From Streptomyces wuyuanensis (lineage in GTDB: Bacteria; Actinomycetota; Actinomycetes; Streptomycetales; Streptomycetaceae), in NCBI RefSeq assembly GCF_900103455.1, contig NZ_FNHI01000028.1, positions 62,001-126,000 of the forward strand: DNA of 64,000 bases. The letters are read 5' to 3'. A program made the position numbers and the translations under genes. The notes under the pieces are model-generated. The model was given only the letters and a program-made list of their open reading frames with translations. It was not told the DNA's origin and made no database searches. Positions 1-7,954 of this stretch are shown here, one piece after another; the stretch's first letter is position 1, and each line of letters begins with the position of its first letter.

Positions 1-204
1 GCGGTGGCCGAACTGCTGGCCAAGGGGCTGCTGCGCGGCGTCATCTTCCGAACCGACGACGTCGACGCCACGTTCGAGCGGATCCGCGCCGCGGGCGGCG
101 ACGTACTGCAGGAGCCCATGGACCAGCCGTACGGCGTCCGCGACTGCGCCTTCCGCGACCCGGCCGGGAACATGCTCCGGTTCAACCAGCCGCGCGCCAA
201 GTAG
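1..204 (+). CDS. VOC-fold (glyoxalase/bleomycin-resistance-like) protein, 5'-truncated
   Basis: Only the last ~67 codons are in the window, and the frame is open to the left edge. The visible half reads as one vicinal-oxygen-chelate beta-alpha-beta-beta-beta module. It has the segment VIFRTDDVDATFERIRAAGG, followed by DCAFRDPAGNMLRFNQP, the usual end of these domains, where a Glu or Gln often serves as a metal ligand; here the candidate is Q in FNQP. VOC proteins act as small cytosolic lyases, dioxygenases or drug-binding proteins, and the substrate cannot be told from half a protein. The start codon lies outside the window; the GTG at 4 is not a credible start. Confidence 0.8.
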   Translation, partial: AVAELLAKGLLRGVIFRTDDVDATFERIRAAGGDVLQEPMDQPYGVRDCAFRDPAGNMLRFNQPRAK

Positions 205-315
205 CCGAGTAGGGGACACACAGGGGGCGGCGACGACCGGGACGGGCCGGGCCGGCGGGCGGGCGGTTCCAGGGGCAGGGCGGAGCGATTCCAGGGGCAG
301 GGCTAGCGTTCTGCC

Positions 316-975
316 ATGCCGCTGCCCGACTCACTCCATGTGCGCTCCACCCGGCTCGCCTACGACACCGTCGCCGCCGACTACGAGGACCTTGTCCGGG
401 ACGAACTGGCGACGAAGCCCCTGGACCGGGCCATGCTCGGGGCGTTCGCCGAGGTGGTGAGGGCGGCGGGGGCAGGGCCCGTGGCCGACGTGGGATGCGG
501 ACCCGGGCGGATCGCGGCGTATCTGGCCGGGCTCGGCGTGGACGTGTTCGGGGTCGACCTGTCACCCGAGATGATCGCGGTGGCCCGTCGGACGCACCCG
601 GACCTGCGTTTCGAGGTGGGGAACATGACCGCGCTCGGGTCGGCGGACGGCGCGCTCGGCGGGATCGTCGCGTGGTACTCGACGGTGCACACCCCGCCGG
701 AGGCACTGCCGGACGTCCTCGCCGAGTTCCGGCGGGTCCTCTCCCCGGGCGGTCGGCTGCTGATCGCCTTCAAGGCGGGTGACGAACGCAGGCACCTGGA
801 CCACGCGTACGGACACGAACTCTCGCTCGACGTCTACTGGATGCCCCCGGAACGGATCGCCGCCGTGGTCGCGGGGGCCGGGCTCGAAGTGGAGGCCACG
901 CTGGTGCGCGAGCCCGACGAGCGGGAGCGGCCCCGGCAGGGACGGCAGGCGTTCCTCATGGCGCGCCGCACCTGA
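316..975 (+). CDS. Class I SAM-dependent methyltransferase
   Basis: A 219-residue cytosolic methyltransferase of the Methyltransf_11/25 type. Motif I is VADVGCGPG near residue 57. It is followed by the acidic ribose-binding stretch FGVDLSPEM and the post-motif LSPGGRLLIAF, all in the expected order for a Rossmann-fold SAM enzyme. The acceptor substrate is unknown and the C-terminal third carries no recognisable substrate domain. No strong ribosome site precedes the ATG. The 15-base word TTCCAGGGGCAGGGC occurs twice just upstream (267-281 and 289-303), so the leader may have been duplicated. The gene stands alone; the next gene begins 129 bases downstream. Confidence 0.85.
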   Translation: MPLPDSLHVRSTRLAYDTVAADYEDLVRDELATKPLDRAMLGAFAEVVRAAGAGPVADVGCGPGRIAAYLAGLGVDVFGVDLSPEMIAVARRTHPDLRFEVGNMTALGSADGALGGIVAWYSTVHTPPEALPDVLAEFRRVLSPGGRLLIAFKAGDERRHLDHAYGHELSLDVYWMPPERIAAVVAGAGLEVEATLVREPDERERPRQGRQAFLMARRT

Positions 976-1104
976 GTCGCCGCGACCGCCTCCACACACG
1001 CACCGCACCCGCACCCACGGCCGTCGCCGGCTTCGTACCTTCCCCCCTCCGCGCCACCGTCCGCGTTCCGCCGTCCCGTCCCGCCGCCCTTCAGGAAGCC
1101 GAGA

Positions 1105-1719
1105 ATGACCCAGGTCATCGCCGTCGCCGTCATCACCGTCCTGGCCGTCATCAGTCCCGGCGCCGACTTCGCCATGACCGTGCGCAACAGCTATCTGTAC
1201 GGCAGGACCGCCGGGCTGCTCGCGGCGGCCGGCATATCCCTGGGCGTCCTGGTGCACGTCGCCTACACCATGCTCGGCGTAGGGCTGCTCGTGAGCCGCA
1301 GCCCCGCCGTGTTCACGGTGATGAAGCTGGTCGGCGCGCTCTACCTCGTCTACATCGGCGTGAGGACCTTCACCGCCCGCACCCGCCTGGACATCGATCT
1401 TTCCGGGCCGGGCGGACTCTCGCGGACGCAGGCTCTCCGCACCGGCTTCCTGACCAATGCGCTCAACCCCAAGACCATGCTGTTCGTGGTGAGTACGTAC
1501 ACCCAGGTCGTGACCGCCGGGACGCCCCTCGCCCAACGGATCGGGTACGGGTTGTTCATGTCCCTGGCCCATCTCGTCTGGTTCAGCCTGGCCGCGCTGT
1601 GTTTCTCCCACGAGACGCTGCGGGCCCGGATGCTGCGCCGGCAGGCGGTGCTGAACCGGGTCATCGGTTCGGTTCTGGTCGGCCTGGGCGTGGCGCTCGC
1701 CCTCACCCCCGCAGCGTGA
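1105..1719 (+). CDS. LysE/RhtB family amino-acid exporter
   Basis: A 204-residue inner-membrane protein of the LysE/RhtB superfamily, normally about 190-220 residues with five or six membrane helices. The N-terminus carries the family signature SPGADFAMTVRNSYLYGR, corresponding to the PGP-x-hydrophobic region of RhtB proteins. The middle has FLTNALNPKTMLFV, matching the second conserved motif (NPK) of the family. Such exporters remove amino acids or their analogues from the cytoplasm; the substrate is not predictable. The start ATG is chosen because the hydrophobic first helix begins directly after it. A tandem-repeat array begins at the stop codon. Confidence 0.85.
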   Translation: MTQVIAVAVITVLAVISPGADFAMTVRNSYLYGRTAGLLAAAGISLGVLVHVAYTMLGVGLLVSRSPAVFTVMKLVGALYLVYIGVRTFTARTRLDIDLSGPGGLSRTQALRTGFLTNALNPKTMLFVVSTYTQVVTAGTPLAQRIGYGLFMSLAHLVWFSLAALCFSHETLRARMLRRQAVLNRVIGSVLVGLGVALALTPAA

Positions 1720-1729
1720 GCGGCCCGTC

Positions 1730-1814
1730 CGCATGAGCGCCGGTTCCGCATGAGCGCCGGTTCCGCATGAGCGCCGGTTCCGCGTGAGCGCCGGTTCCGC
1801 ATGAGCGCCGGTTC
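1730..1814. repeat. 17-bp minisatellite, five tandem copies, starting at the lysE-family stop codon
   Basis: Five consecutive copies of the 17-base unit CGCATGAGCGCCGGTTC start at 1730, 1747, 1764, 1781 and 1798. The only variation is CGCGTGAG for CGCATGAG in the fourth copy. Imperfect partial copies flank both ends (1714-1729 and 1815-1824). The core GCRTGAGCG is the same as the end of the upstream gene, including its TGA, which suggests expansion by slippage from the stop codon. The array lies between convergent genes. Confidence 0.9.
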
Positions 1815-1844
1815 CGCGTGAGCGAACGGCCGCGTGGGCTCCGC

Positions 1845-2738
1845 CTAGACGTGCGGGACGCCCGACAGGAGGGCCATGTCCTCCTCGGTCAGCCGCAGCG
1901 CGCCCGCCGCCACGTTCTCCTCCAGATGGGCGGGATCGCCCGTGCCCGGGATCGCCAGTACGTGCGGGCCGAGGCCGAGCGTCCAGGCCACACGGACCTG
2001 TGCGGGGCTCACGCCGTGGGCACGGGCGACGGCGAGGACGGGGTCGTGCTCCGTTCCGACGACGCCCGCTTCCCGGCCCCGGCCCGCGATGGCGAAGAAC
2101 GGCACGTACGCGACGCCCTGTTCACCGCAGGCGGCGATGAACTCGCGCTCCTCGCGCGGCACTCCGACGGTGCAGGCGTTCTGGACGCAGACGACCGGCG
2201 CGATCGTACGCGCCTCGGCGAGTTGGGCCGGCGAGACGTTGGAGACGCCGAGGTGACGGACGAGTCCGGCCTCCCGGAGCTCGGCCAGGGCGCCGAAGTG
2301 CTCGGCGACGGAGCCGGTCGCCTTGCTCCTCGGGACACGGAGGTTGACCACGTCGAGATGGTCGCGGCCGAGTTGGCGGAGGTTCTCCTCCACCTGGCCG
2401 CGGAGCTGGGGCGGCGAGGCCCAGCACCAGTCGCCGGACGCGTCCCGCCCGGCCCACACCTTGGTGGCGATGACGAGGTCGTCGGCGTACGGCGCGAGCG
2501 CGGTGTTGATCAACTCGTTGGCCGACCGCAGCGACGAGAAGTAGAAGGAGGCCGTGTCGATGTGGTTCACGCCGAGCTCGACCGCGCGACGCAGCACGGC
2601 GATCGCGCGGCGCCGGTCGCTCGGTCCGCCGTCGGCGTTCGCCGTCAGGCGCATCGCGCCGAATCCGAGCCTGTTGACCGTGAGGTCGCCGAGCTTCCAG
2701 GTGCCGGCCGCTGTCGCGTTGATCGTCTCCGAGGTCAT
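1845..2738 (-). CDS. Aldo/keto reductase
   Basis: A 297-residue NADPH-dependent TIM-barrel oxidoreductase. Early motifs include LGFGAMRL, and IDTASFYFSS supplies the family Asp and Tyr. IATKVW supplies the catalytic Lys. The strand where classical members have a catalytic His instead reads LDVVNLRVPR, so that residue appears replaced. The end of the barrel has IPGTGDPAHLEENV, the usual 2'-phosphate-binding segment for NADPH. The start was set at the ATG at 2738 (MTSETI), which leaves room for a promoter shared with the divergent marR gene. Substrate unknown; the neighbour suggests an inducible detoxification role. Confidence 0.9.
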   Translation of the reverse strand: MTSETINATAAGTWKLGDLTVNRLGFGAMRLTANADGGPSDRRRAIAVLRRAVELGVNHIDTASFYFSSLRSANELINTALAPYADDLVIATKVWAGRDASGDWCWASPPQLRGQVEENLRQLGRDHLDVVNLRVPRSKATGSVAEHFGALAELREAGLVRHLGVSNVSPAQLAEARTIAPVVCVQNACTVGVPREEREFIAACGEQGVAYVPFFAIAGRGREAGVVGTEHDPVLAVARAHGVSPAQVRVAWTLGLGPHVLAIPGTGDPAHLEENVAAGALRLTEEDMALLSGVPHV

Positions 2739-2781
2739 GGGCGGAGTCTGACACGCCGCCCCCGGACCCGGGAGCGAGAAC

Positions 2782-2795
2782 ATCCACTTCTGGAT
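2782..2795. promoter_or_regulatory. Candidate MarR operator, inverted repeat
   Basis: The intergenic region between the divergent aldo/keto reductase and marR genes holds ATCCA-CTTC-TGGAT, a perfect 5-bp inverted repeat with a 4-bp spacer. It lies 35-48 bases before the marR ATG, where a MarR dimer would block both promoters. Arms this short can occur by chance, so this is inference from position. Confidence 0.35.
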
Positions 2796-2829
2796 AATCT
2801 GCCACGGATCGAATTGTTACGCTTGCACC

Positions 2830-3318
2830 ATGACGGCCATGGCACCCGCCCGCACGGAACCCGACCTCTCCTATCTCCTGGACCACACCAGCCATGTGCT
2901 CCGCACCCGAATGTCGGCCGCGCTGGCCGAGATCGGACTGACCCCGCGGATGCACTGCGTACTGGTCCACGCCCTGGAGGAGGAGCGAACCCAGGCCCAG
3001 CTCGCCGAGATCGGCGACATGGACAAGACCACCATGGTCGTCACGGTGGACGCGCTCGAGAAGGCCGGGCTCGCCGAGCGACGGCCGTCCCGGTCGGACC
3101 GCCGCGCCCGGATCATCGCGGTGACGGAGGAAGGTGCGCGAATCGCCGGACGAAGCCAGGAGATCGTCGACGCCGTGCACCAGCAGGCGCTGTCGTCCCT
3201 CCCCGGCCCGGAGCGCGGGAGCCTGCTGCGCGCCCTGACCCTGCTGACCGAGGGGCACCTCGCCACCCCTGTGGAGAGTCCGCGCCCGGCACGACGGGCG
3301 CGCCAGCGCGAGAAGTGA
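2830..3318 (+). CDS. MarR family transcriptional regulator
   Basis: A 162-residue winged-helix regulator of standard MarR size. A dimerisation helix (SYLLDHTSHVLRTRMSAALAE) is followed by the recognition region QLAEIGDMDKTTMVVTVDALEKAGLAERR. The wing is RSDRRARIIAVTEEG, the canonical DxRxxxxxLT region. It is transcribed away from the aldo/keto reductase gene and probably controls it, and possibly itself, through the shared 90-bp intergenic region. The ligand is unknown. The last codons and the stop fall inside the first unit of a tandem repeat. Confidence 0.9.
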   Translation: MTAMAPARTEPDLSYLLDHTSHVLRTRMSAALAEIGLTPRMHCVLVHALEEERTQAQLAEIGDMDKTTMVVTVDALEKAGLAERRPSRSDRRARIIAVTEEGARIAGRSQEIVDAVHQQALSSLPGPERGSLLRALTLLTEGHLATPVESPRPARRARQREK

Positions 3319-3386
3319 CATGCAGGAGAAGTGACGTGCAGGAGAGGGACTTGCGCGAGAAGTGACTTGCGCGAGAAGCGATGTGG
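3308..3386. repeat. Degenerate ~16-bp tandem repeat spanning the marR stop codon
   Basis: Five units follow one another: GCGAGAAGTGACATGC (3308), AGGAGAAGTGACGTGC (3324), AGGAGAGGGACTTGC (3340, one base short), GCGAGAAGTGACTTGC (3355) and GCGAGAAGCGATGTGG (3371). The first unit contains the last marR codons and its TGA, and most later copies repeat the AAG-TGA word. It lies upstream of the MFS gene. Confidence 0.8.
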
Positions 3387-3503
3387 ACGGACGCGGCGTT
3401 GGAGAGCGCACGAGCAGGCGGGGCCAGGGGGTGACGGAAGGAGCGGAGAGGCAACGGAGCGCAAAGTGGGTCCGTAAAAAATAGTCCGCAACAAAACCTT
3501 CTG

Positions 3504-3519
3504 CTACGGTCTTTCGTAG
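3504..3519. promoter_or_regulatory. Inverted repeat in the promoter region of the MFS exporter
   Basis: CTACG-GTCTTT-CGTAG forms a perfect 5-bp inverted repeat 75 bases before the exporter ATG. It overlaps a possible -10 (TACGGT, 3505-3510) with a weak -35-like TAGTCC 17 bp upstream. It could be an operator for the nearby MarR protein, but it shares little with the repeat at 2782. Short arms keep confidence low. Confidence 0.3.
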
Positions 3520-3593
3520 TCGGCGCGGTCCGCTGCCCGTGTGCGTGAGCCGCCGGCGTGTGCATCTCGGCACCCATCGACGGGAGAGACCGC

Positions 3594-5099
3594 ATGTCCG
3601 CAGTTCCCGCTCCGCCCAAGGCCACCTCCGGCACCGCCACGACCGCCCTCCGATCGCGCTGGGTCGCCCTCGGGGTCGTCGCCACGGGCCTGTTGATGAC
3701 GATCCTCGACGGCAGCATCGTCACCGTCGCCATGCCGGCCATCCAGCACGACATGGGCTTCTCGCCCGCGGCGCTCAGCTGGGTCGTCAACGCGTATCTG
3801 ATCCCGTTCGGCAGCCTGCTCCTGCTCGCGGGGCGGCTGGGCGACCTCATCGGCCGGAAGCGGATGTTCCTCGCCGGGACCGCGGTCTTCACGGCTGCCT
3901 CCCTGCTCGCGGGCCTCGCCTCGTCGCCCGGGGTGCTGCTCGCCGCCCGGCTCCTCCAGGGCGCCGGAAGCGCGATGGCCTCCGCCGTCGGGCTGGGCAT
4001 CCTGGTGACCCTGTTCACCGAGGCGGCCGAACGTGCCAGGGCCGTCGCGGTGTTCAGCTTCACGGGGGCGGCGGGCGCGTCGCTCGGGCAGGTACTGGGC
4101 GGGATTCTCACCGACGCCCTCGACTGGCACTGGATCTTCTTCATCAACCTGCCGATCGGACTCGCCGTGCTCGCCCTCGCCGTGCACGCACTGCCCGCCG
4201 ACCGCGGCCCGGGACTGCACGAAGGAGCCGATGCCGCCGGCGCGGTCCTGGTCACCGCCGGGCTGATGACCGGCATCTACGCGGTCGTCAAGGTCGAGCA
4301 GTACGGCTGGTACTCGGCCCACACGCTCGGTCTCGGCGCGACGGCCGCCGCCCTGCTCATCGCGTTCGCCGTCCGCCAGGCCACCGCCGCGACCCCGCTC
4401 GTACCGCTGCGGATCTTCCGCTCCCGCCGTGTCGCGGGCGCCAACGCGGTCCAGATGCTGATGGTGGCCGCGCTGTTCTCGTTCCAGATCCTCGTCGCGC
4501 TGTACCTGCAGAAGGTCCTCGGGTACGGCGCCGCCGGCACCGGTCTCGCGATGCTGCCGGCGGCCGTGGCCATCGGCGCGGTGTCCCTGGGCGTCTCGGC
4601 CAGGCTCAACGCCCGCTTCGGGGAACGCGATGTGCTGCTCGCCGGGCTCGTCCTGCTGATCGGGATGCTGGCCCTGCTCTCCCGCCTGCCGGTACGCGCG
4701 GACTACGTCACCGATCTGCTGCCCCTGATGCTGTCGGCCGCGGGATTCGGCCTGGCTCTGCCGGCGCTGACGACGCTCGGCATGTCGGGCGCGGGGGACG
4801 ACGACGCCGGGCTGGCGTCCGGGCTGTTCAACACCACCCAGCAGATCGGCATGGCCCTGGGCGTCGCCGTCCTGTCCACGCTGGCGGCGGGCCGCAGCGA
4901 ACGCCTCCTGGCCGACGGCACGTCCGCGGCCGCGGCCCTGACCGCGGGCTACCGGCTCGCGTTCACGGTGGGCGCGGGCCTTCTCGTGGCGGCGTTCGCC
5001 GTCGCACTCCTGACCCTTCGCCGGCCGGTGGCGCGAAAGCTGCCCGAGGCCGACCGCACCCCGGCCCCGACTCCGCCTGCGAGCCCCTCGACTCCCTGA
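3594..5099 (+). CDS. MFS multidrug exporter, DHA2 (EmrB/QacA) family, 14 TM
   Basis: A 501-residue proton-driven drug exporter in the membrane, of the normal size for the 14-helix DHA2 group. TM1 carries LMTILDGSIVTVAMPAI, the DHA2 motif D1. The loop after TM2 has GRLGDLIGRKRMFL (motif A), and TM5 has GAAGASLGQVLGGIL (antiporter motif C). The start ATG at 3594 follows GGGAGAGAC; an ATG at 3558 would add 12 residues without a ribosome site. It follows marR in the same direction 275 bp away and may be part of the same stress response. Confidence 0.9.
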   Translation: MSAVPAPPKATSGTATTALRSRWVALGVVATGLLMTILDGSIVTVAMPAIQHDMGFSPAALSWVVNAYLIPFGSLLLLAGRLGDLIGRKRMFLAGTAVFTAASLLAGLASSPGVLLAARLLQGAGSAMASAVGLGILVTLFTEAAERARAVAVFSFTGAAGASLGQVLGGILTDALDWHWIFFINLPIGLAVLALAVHALPADRGPGLHEGADAAGAVLVTAGLMTGIYAVVKVEQYGWYSAHTLGLGATAAALLIAFAVRQATAATPLVPLRIFRSRRVAGANAVQMLMVAALFSFQILVALYLQKVLGYGAAGTGLAMLPAAVAIGAVSLGVSARLNARFGERDVLLAGLVLLIGMLALLSRLPVRADYVTDLLPLMLSAAGFGLALPALTTLGMSGAGDDDAGLASGLFNTTQQIGMALGVAVLSTLAAGRSERLLADGTSAAAALTAGYRLAFTVGAGLLVAAFAVALLTLRRPVARKLPEADRTPAPTPPASPSTP

Positions 5100-5353
5100 C
5101 CGCAAACTCCCGGAACTCCCTGACCGGGCACTCCCTCACCGGAGACCTTCATCTGCCCCGCCGACCGGGGGCCACGCCGGTGCCGTCCGGCCGGCCTCCC
5201 CACCACCGCCTTGGTCCCCGTCCCCGCCCGACCGCCGACCGGCCCCCGCCTCCCGGTCGGCGGTCAACCGGTGCCAGTGGCGTCTCGTACGTCCGCCCAT
5301 CGTGCCCCGCCAACGGCGCCCACCGCATTCCGATAGGCGGCCGGAAATCAGTG

Positions 5354-5383
5354 TTGCCCAGCGCGCCCGTCCCGCATTAGGTT
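5354..5383 (+). promoter_or_regulatory. Predicted housekeeping-type promoter
   Basis: TTGCCC (5354-5359) and TAGGTT (5378-5383) are separated by 18 bp and fit HrdB-type -35 and -10 elements. Transcription would begin near 5390, at the first base of the hairpin-rich segment that ends in a terminator. Confidence 0.5.
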
Positions 5384-5389
5384 GGGCGC

Positions 5390-5478
5390 GTGACTGCCGG
5401 GTCGGCCATGGGCCAAGAACGAGTAGGGCACCCGGCCTTGGCGTGATGCCGAGGCGGGCGAGAGGCCCGCCTTTTCTG
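5390..5478 (+). ncRNA. Candidate structured small RNA or 5' leader with terminator
   Basis: The ~90-nt segment can form three consecutive hairpins. The first is a 7-bp stem (5396-5402 with 5430-5436) closing an inner GGCC-ATG-GGCC helix. The second is CTTGGC-GTGAT-GCCGAG (5437-5453). The third is AGGCGGGC-GAGAG-GCCCGCCT (5452-5472) followed by T-rich TTTCT, an intrinsic terminator. The second and third stems share two bases and cannot both form fully, as in attenuators. A promoter sits just upstream. It could be an independent sRNA or a riboswitch-like leader of the gene at 5752. I do not recognise the family. Confidence 0.5.
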
Positions 5479-5751
5479 CTTTCCACGGCGCGTGCTGCCG
5501 CACCGCCGTTCTCGCGATTGCCGCACCCGGTGCGGCCGCGCGCCGACGCACCCCGTACGCCCCGCCCGACGGCACACATGCCCGCGCACCTGCGGAGGCC
5601 TGTGCCCGCAGCGCATGTACGGACCGTGCGGCCTCCGCGCCTGCGCGTACCGCGCACCCTTCCTTTCCCCCACCCGTCAGGCGTCGACGCGCCCTGCCCC
5701 GGGTGAATTCGCCATGCCCGAAACCGCGAAAGCACAAGAAGAAAGCAGAGA

Positions 5752-6591
5752 ATGCCGAACGATTTCAACCAGCAGGTCATCGATGAGTTCCGCGCCAACC
5801 GCGGCCGTGTCGGGGGCTATTTCGAAGGAGCCAGGCTGCTCCTTCTGACGACCACCGGGGCACGGTCCGGCGCCCCGCACACCACCCCCGTCGGCTACCT
5901 CCCGGACGGCGGCGAACGCGTTCTCGTCATCGCCTCCGCCGGCGGCTCGCCGAAGCACCCCGACTGGTACCACAACATCGTCGCGAACCCCCGGCTCACC
6001 GTCGAGGACGGCGTCTTCACCTACGAGGCCCGCGCCGTGGTGCTCGACCCGGAGGAGCGCGACGGCGCCTTCGCCCGTGCCGTGGAGGCGGATCCCGGCT
6101 GGGGGGAGTACCAGGCGAAGACCGGACGCGTGATCCCGGTCGTCGCCCTCGAGTCGGTCGAGAACGGCCCGCCGAACATGGGCACCGCGTCCATGGGCGA
6201 GGCCATCAAGGCGGTCCACGACGCATTCCGGCGCGAACTCGCCCTCATCCGCGACGAGATCGCCACCGCCGGCCCGAGGCTCGGCGCCCAGCTCCGGATC
6301 AACTGCCTGACGCTCTGCCAGGGCCTGCACAACCACCACACCGGCGAGGACACCGCCCTCTTCCCCTTCCTCGCCGGGCGGTACGAGGAACTCGCCCCGG
6401 TGATGGACCGGTTGCGCGAGGAGCACGGGAAGATCGCGGCGCTCCTGGACGAACTGCGCCGCGTCGTCACGGCGGACGGCACCGAGCCCGGGCTCGTTCA
6501 GGCCGAAGTCGGACGGCTCACCGACGAGCTCGAGACACATCTCGCCTACGAGGAGGAGCAGTTGATCCCCGTTCTCGACGCCGCCGCCTGA
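5752..6591 (+). CDS. F420-type nitroreductase (DUF385) fused to a hemerythrin-like domain
   Basis: The 279-residue protein has two domains. Residues ~1-135 match the deazaflavin-dependent nitroreductase family (Ddn-like): TTTGARSGAPHTTPVGYLPDG and GGSPKHPDWYHNIVANPRL are its cofactor-binding motifs. Residues ~150-279 form a four-helix HHE/hemerythrin domain with iron-ligand candidates in KAVHDAFRREL, CQGLHNHHTGEDTALFP, REEHGKI and ETHLAYEEEQLIP. The first part would use F420H2 to reduce a substrate; the second would bind a di-iron site sensing or carrying O2 or NO. No membrane segment is present. The two domains are usually separate genes. Activity is inferred from the families, not shown. 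Confidence 0.88.
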   Translation: MPNDFNQQVIDEFRANRGRVGGYFEGARLLLLTTTGARSGAPHTTPVGYLPDGGERVLVIASAGGSPKHPDWYHNIVANPRLTVEDGVFTYEARAVVLDPEERDGAFARAVEADPGWGEYQAKTGRVIPVVALESVENGPPNMGTASMGEAIKAVHDAFRRELALIRDEIATAGPRLGAQLRINCLTLCQGLHNHHTGEDTALFPFLAGRYEELAPVMDRLREEHGKIAALLDELRRVVTADGTEPGLVQAEVGRLTDELETHLAYEEEQLIPVLDAAA

Positions 6592-6595
6592 CCGG

Positions 6596-6618
6596 GCGCC
6601 GGGCCGGTGACCCGGCGC
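6596..6618 (+). terminator. GC-rich hairpin after the fusion gene
   Basis: GCGCCGGG-CCGGTGA-CCCGGCGC forms a perfect 8-bp stem four bases after the stop codon. There is no U-tract, which is common for Streptomyces terminators, so function is uncertain. Confidence 0.4.
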
Positions 6619-6667
6619 GCGGCTCAAACACGTGCCCGGGCTCCGGCCCTGCTGGTATCCACGGGTG

Positions 6668-7930
6668 ATGCCCCTCAGCACATCCGCTTGGCGCCCCGAC
6701 TTCTTCCGGTACGTCGTCGGCCGCGGTGTGTCCACCGCCGGGACCGCCCTCGTCAACGTCGTGATCGCCTTCGCGGTCCTCGCCGCCGACGGCGACGGAC
6801 TCTCCGTCGGGCTCGTACTGGCCGGCTCCGTGCTGACGCAGACGCTGCTGATCCCGGTGGGCGGGGTGGTGGCGGACCGGGTGGACCGCCGGACGGTGGT
6901 CGTGCTGGGCAACGCGGCGCTCGCCGCCGCGCACGGCACCATGGGGCTGTTGCTGCTCCTGGCCCCCGAGCGGGTCGCGGTGTGGATGTTCGCCGCCGCC
7001 GCGGCGACGACGGGTGCCGCGAGCGCCGCCGTCCAACCGGCGTTCCAGGGGCTCATCGTGCAACTGGTGCCGCCGGCGGCGCTCCAGCACGCCAACGCGA
7101 GTCTGCGTCTGGTCCTGAATCTGGCGCGCATCGCCGTACCCGGCCTGGGCGCGATGCTCGGCGCGGCCTTCGGGCACGGGCAGGTGCTGCTCGCCGCGGC
7201 AGTGGCGTTCGGTGCGTGCTGCGCGGTACTGGCGGGCCTGCGGGTGGTGACGCCACCGCGCGCGGTCGGTGCCGTGCTCACCGGCGCCCGGGAGGGCTGG
7301 GAGGCGTTCCGCAGTCGGCCGTGGATGTGGGGGTACGCGCTCGCCGGAGCCGTCGCCGTACCGCTGTGGCTCGCCGGGTACCAGCTCCTCGGCCCACTCG
7401 TCCTCGCCGGCCGGGCGAACGGCCAGGCCCACTGGGGCTGGGCCGTTTCGGTTTTCTCCGGGGGCATGGTGCTCGGATCGCTGATCGCGCTGCGCTGGCG
7501 GCCTCGGCGCGTGATGCTCGCCTGTGTGCTGGTGCAGCTGGTCTGGCCGCTGCCGCTCGCCGTGCTGGCCGCGCATCCCGAACTCCGCTGGCTGCTCGCC
7601 GCCATGCTGGTCAGCGGCGCGAGTCTGGAGCTCGCCGTGGTGCTCTACGAGACGGCCAAGCAGCAGCAGGTCCCGGAGGAACTGATCGGCCGGGTCAGCT
7701 CGCTGTCGATGTTCGGCGAGACCGCGCTCGTACCGCTCGCGTACGTCCTGGCCGGGACCGTCGCCGACCGCATCGGCTCGACGCCCGTGATGTGGATCTG
7801 CTGCGCCGGCATCCTCGCCGTCACCGTGGCCCTGCTGCCGGTACGCGATGTGCGCCGGCTGCGGCGGCTTCCGGCCGCCGGGCGGGGTGCGGCGAAGGTT
7901 CCCGAGCGGTCCATGAGCGAGGCGGACTGA
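6668..7930 (+). CDS. MFS transporter (EntS/tetracycline-exporter-like)
   Basis: A 420-residue, 12-helix major facilitator. The loop between TM2 and TM3 has the shortened motif A GGVVADRVDRRTVVV, and TM5-TM6 contains NASLRLVLNLARIAVPGLGAML, typical of the MFS_3/EntS-like group that exports siderophores or drugs. The ATG at 6668 (MPLSTSAWR) was preferred over an upstream start because the first helix begins soon after. The gene ends 24 bp before the convergent tetR stop. Substrate unknown. Confidence 0.85.
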   Translation: MPLSTSAWRPDFFRYVVGRGVSTAGTALVNVVIAFAVLAADGDGLSVGLVLAGSVLTQTLLIPVGGVVADRVDRRTVVVLGNAALAAAHGTMGLLLLLAPERVAVWMFAAAAATTGAASAAVQPAFQGLIVQLVPPAALQHANASLRLVLNLARIAVPGLGAMLGAAFGHGQVLLAAAVAFGACCAVLAGLRVVTPPRAVGAVLTGAREGWEAFRSRPWMWGYALAGAVAVPLWLAGYQLLGPLVLAGRANGQAHWGWAVSVFSGGMVLGSLIALRWRPRRVMLACVLVQLVWPLPLAVLAAHPELRWLLAAMLVSGASLELAVVLYETAKQQQVPEELIGRVSSLSMFGETALVPLAYVLAGTVADRIGSTPVMWICCAGILAVTVALLPVRDVRRLRRLPAAGRGAAKVPERSMSEAD

Positions 7931-7954
7931 GACCGGAACGGGCGGGGACGGGGC

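Larger units (their letters stand above)
5100..5751. other. 652-bp region without a protein gene
   Basis: No convincing coding frame is present. At the left, the word ACTCCCTGACCG recurs in imperfect copies (around 5090-5150). The middle holds a promoter, a structured candidate RNA and a terminator (5354-5478, listed separately). From 5479 to 5751 I see only G+C-rich leader sequence for the next gene, with a weak purine-rich ribosome site before 5752. Confidence 0.6.

Noticed and set aside
562..1734. A 390-codon minus-strand frame across the methyltransferase and LysE genes
   Set aside because: It is the complement of two genes with clear motifs and has a compositional pattern of a shadow frame.
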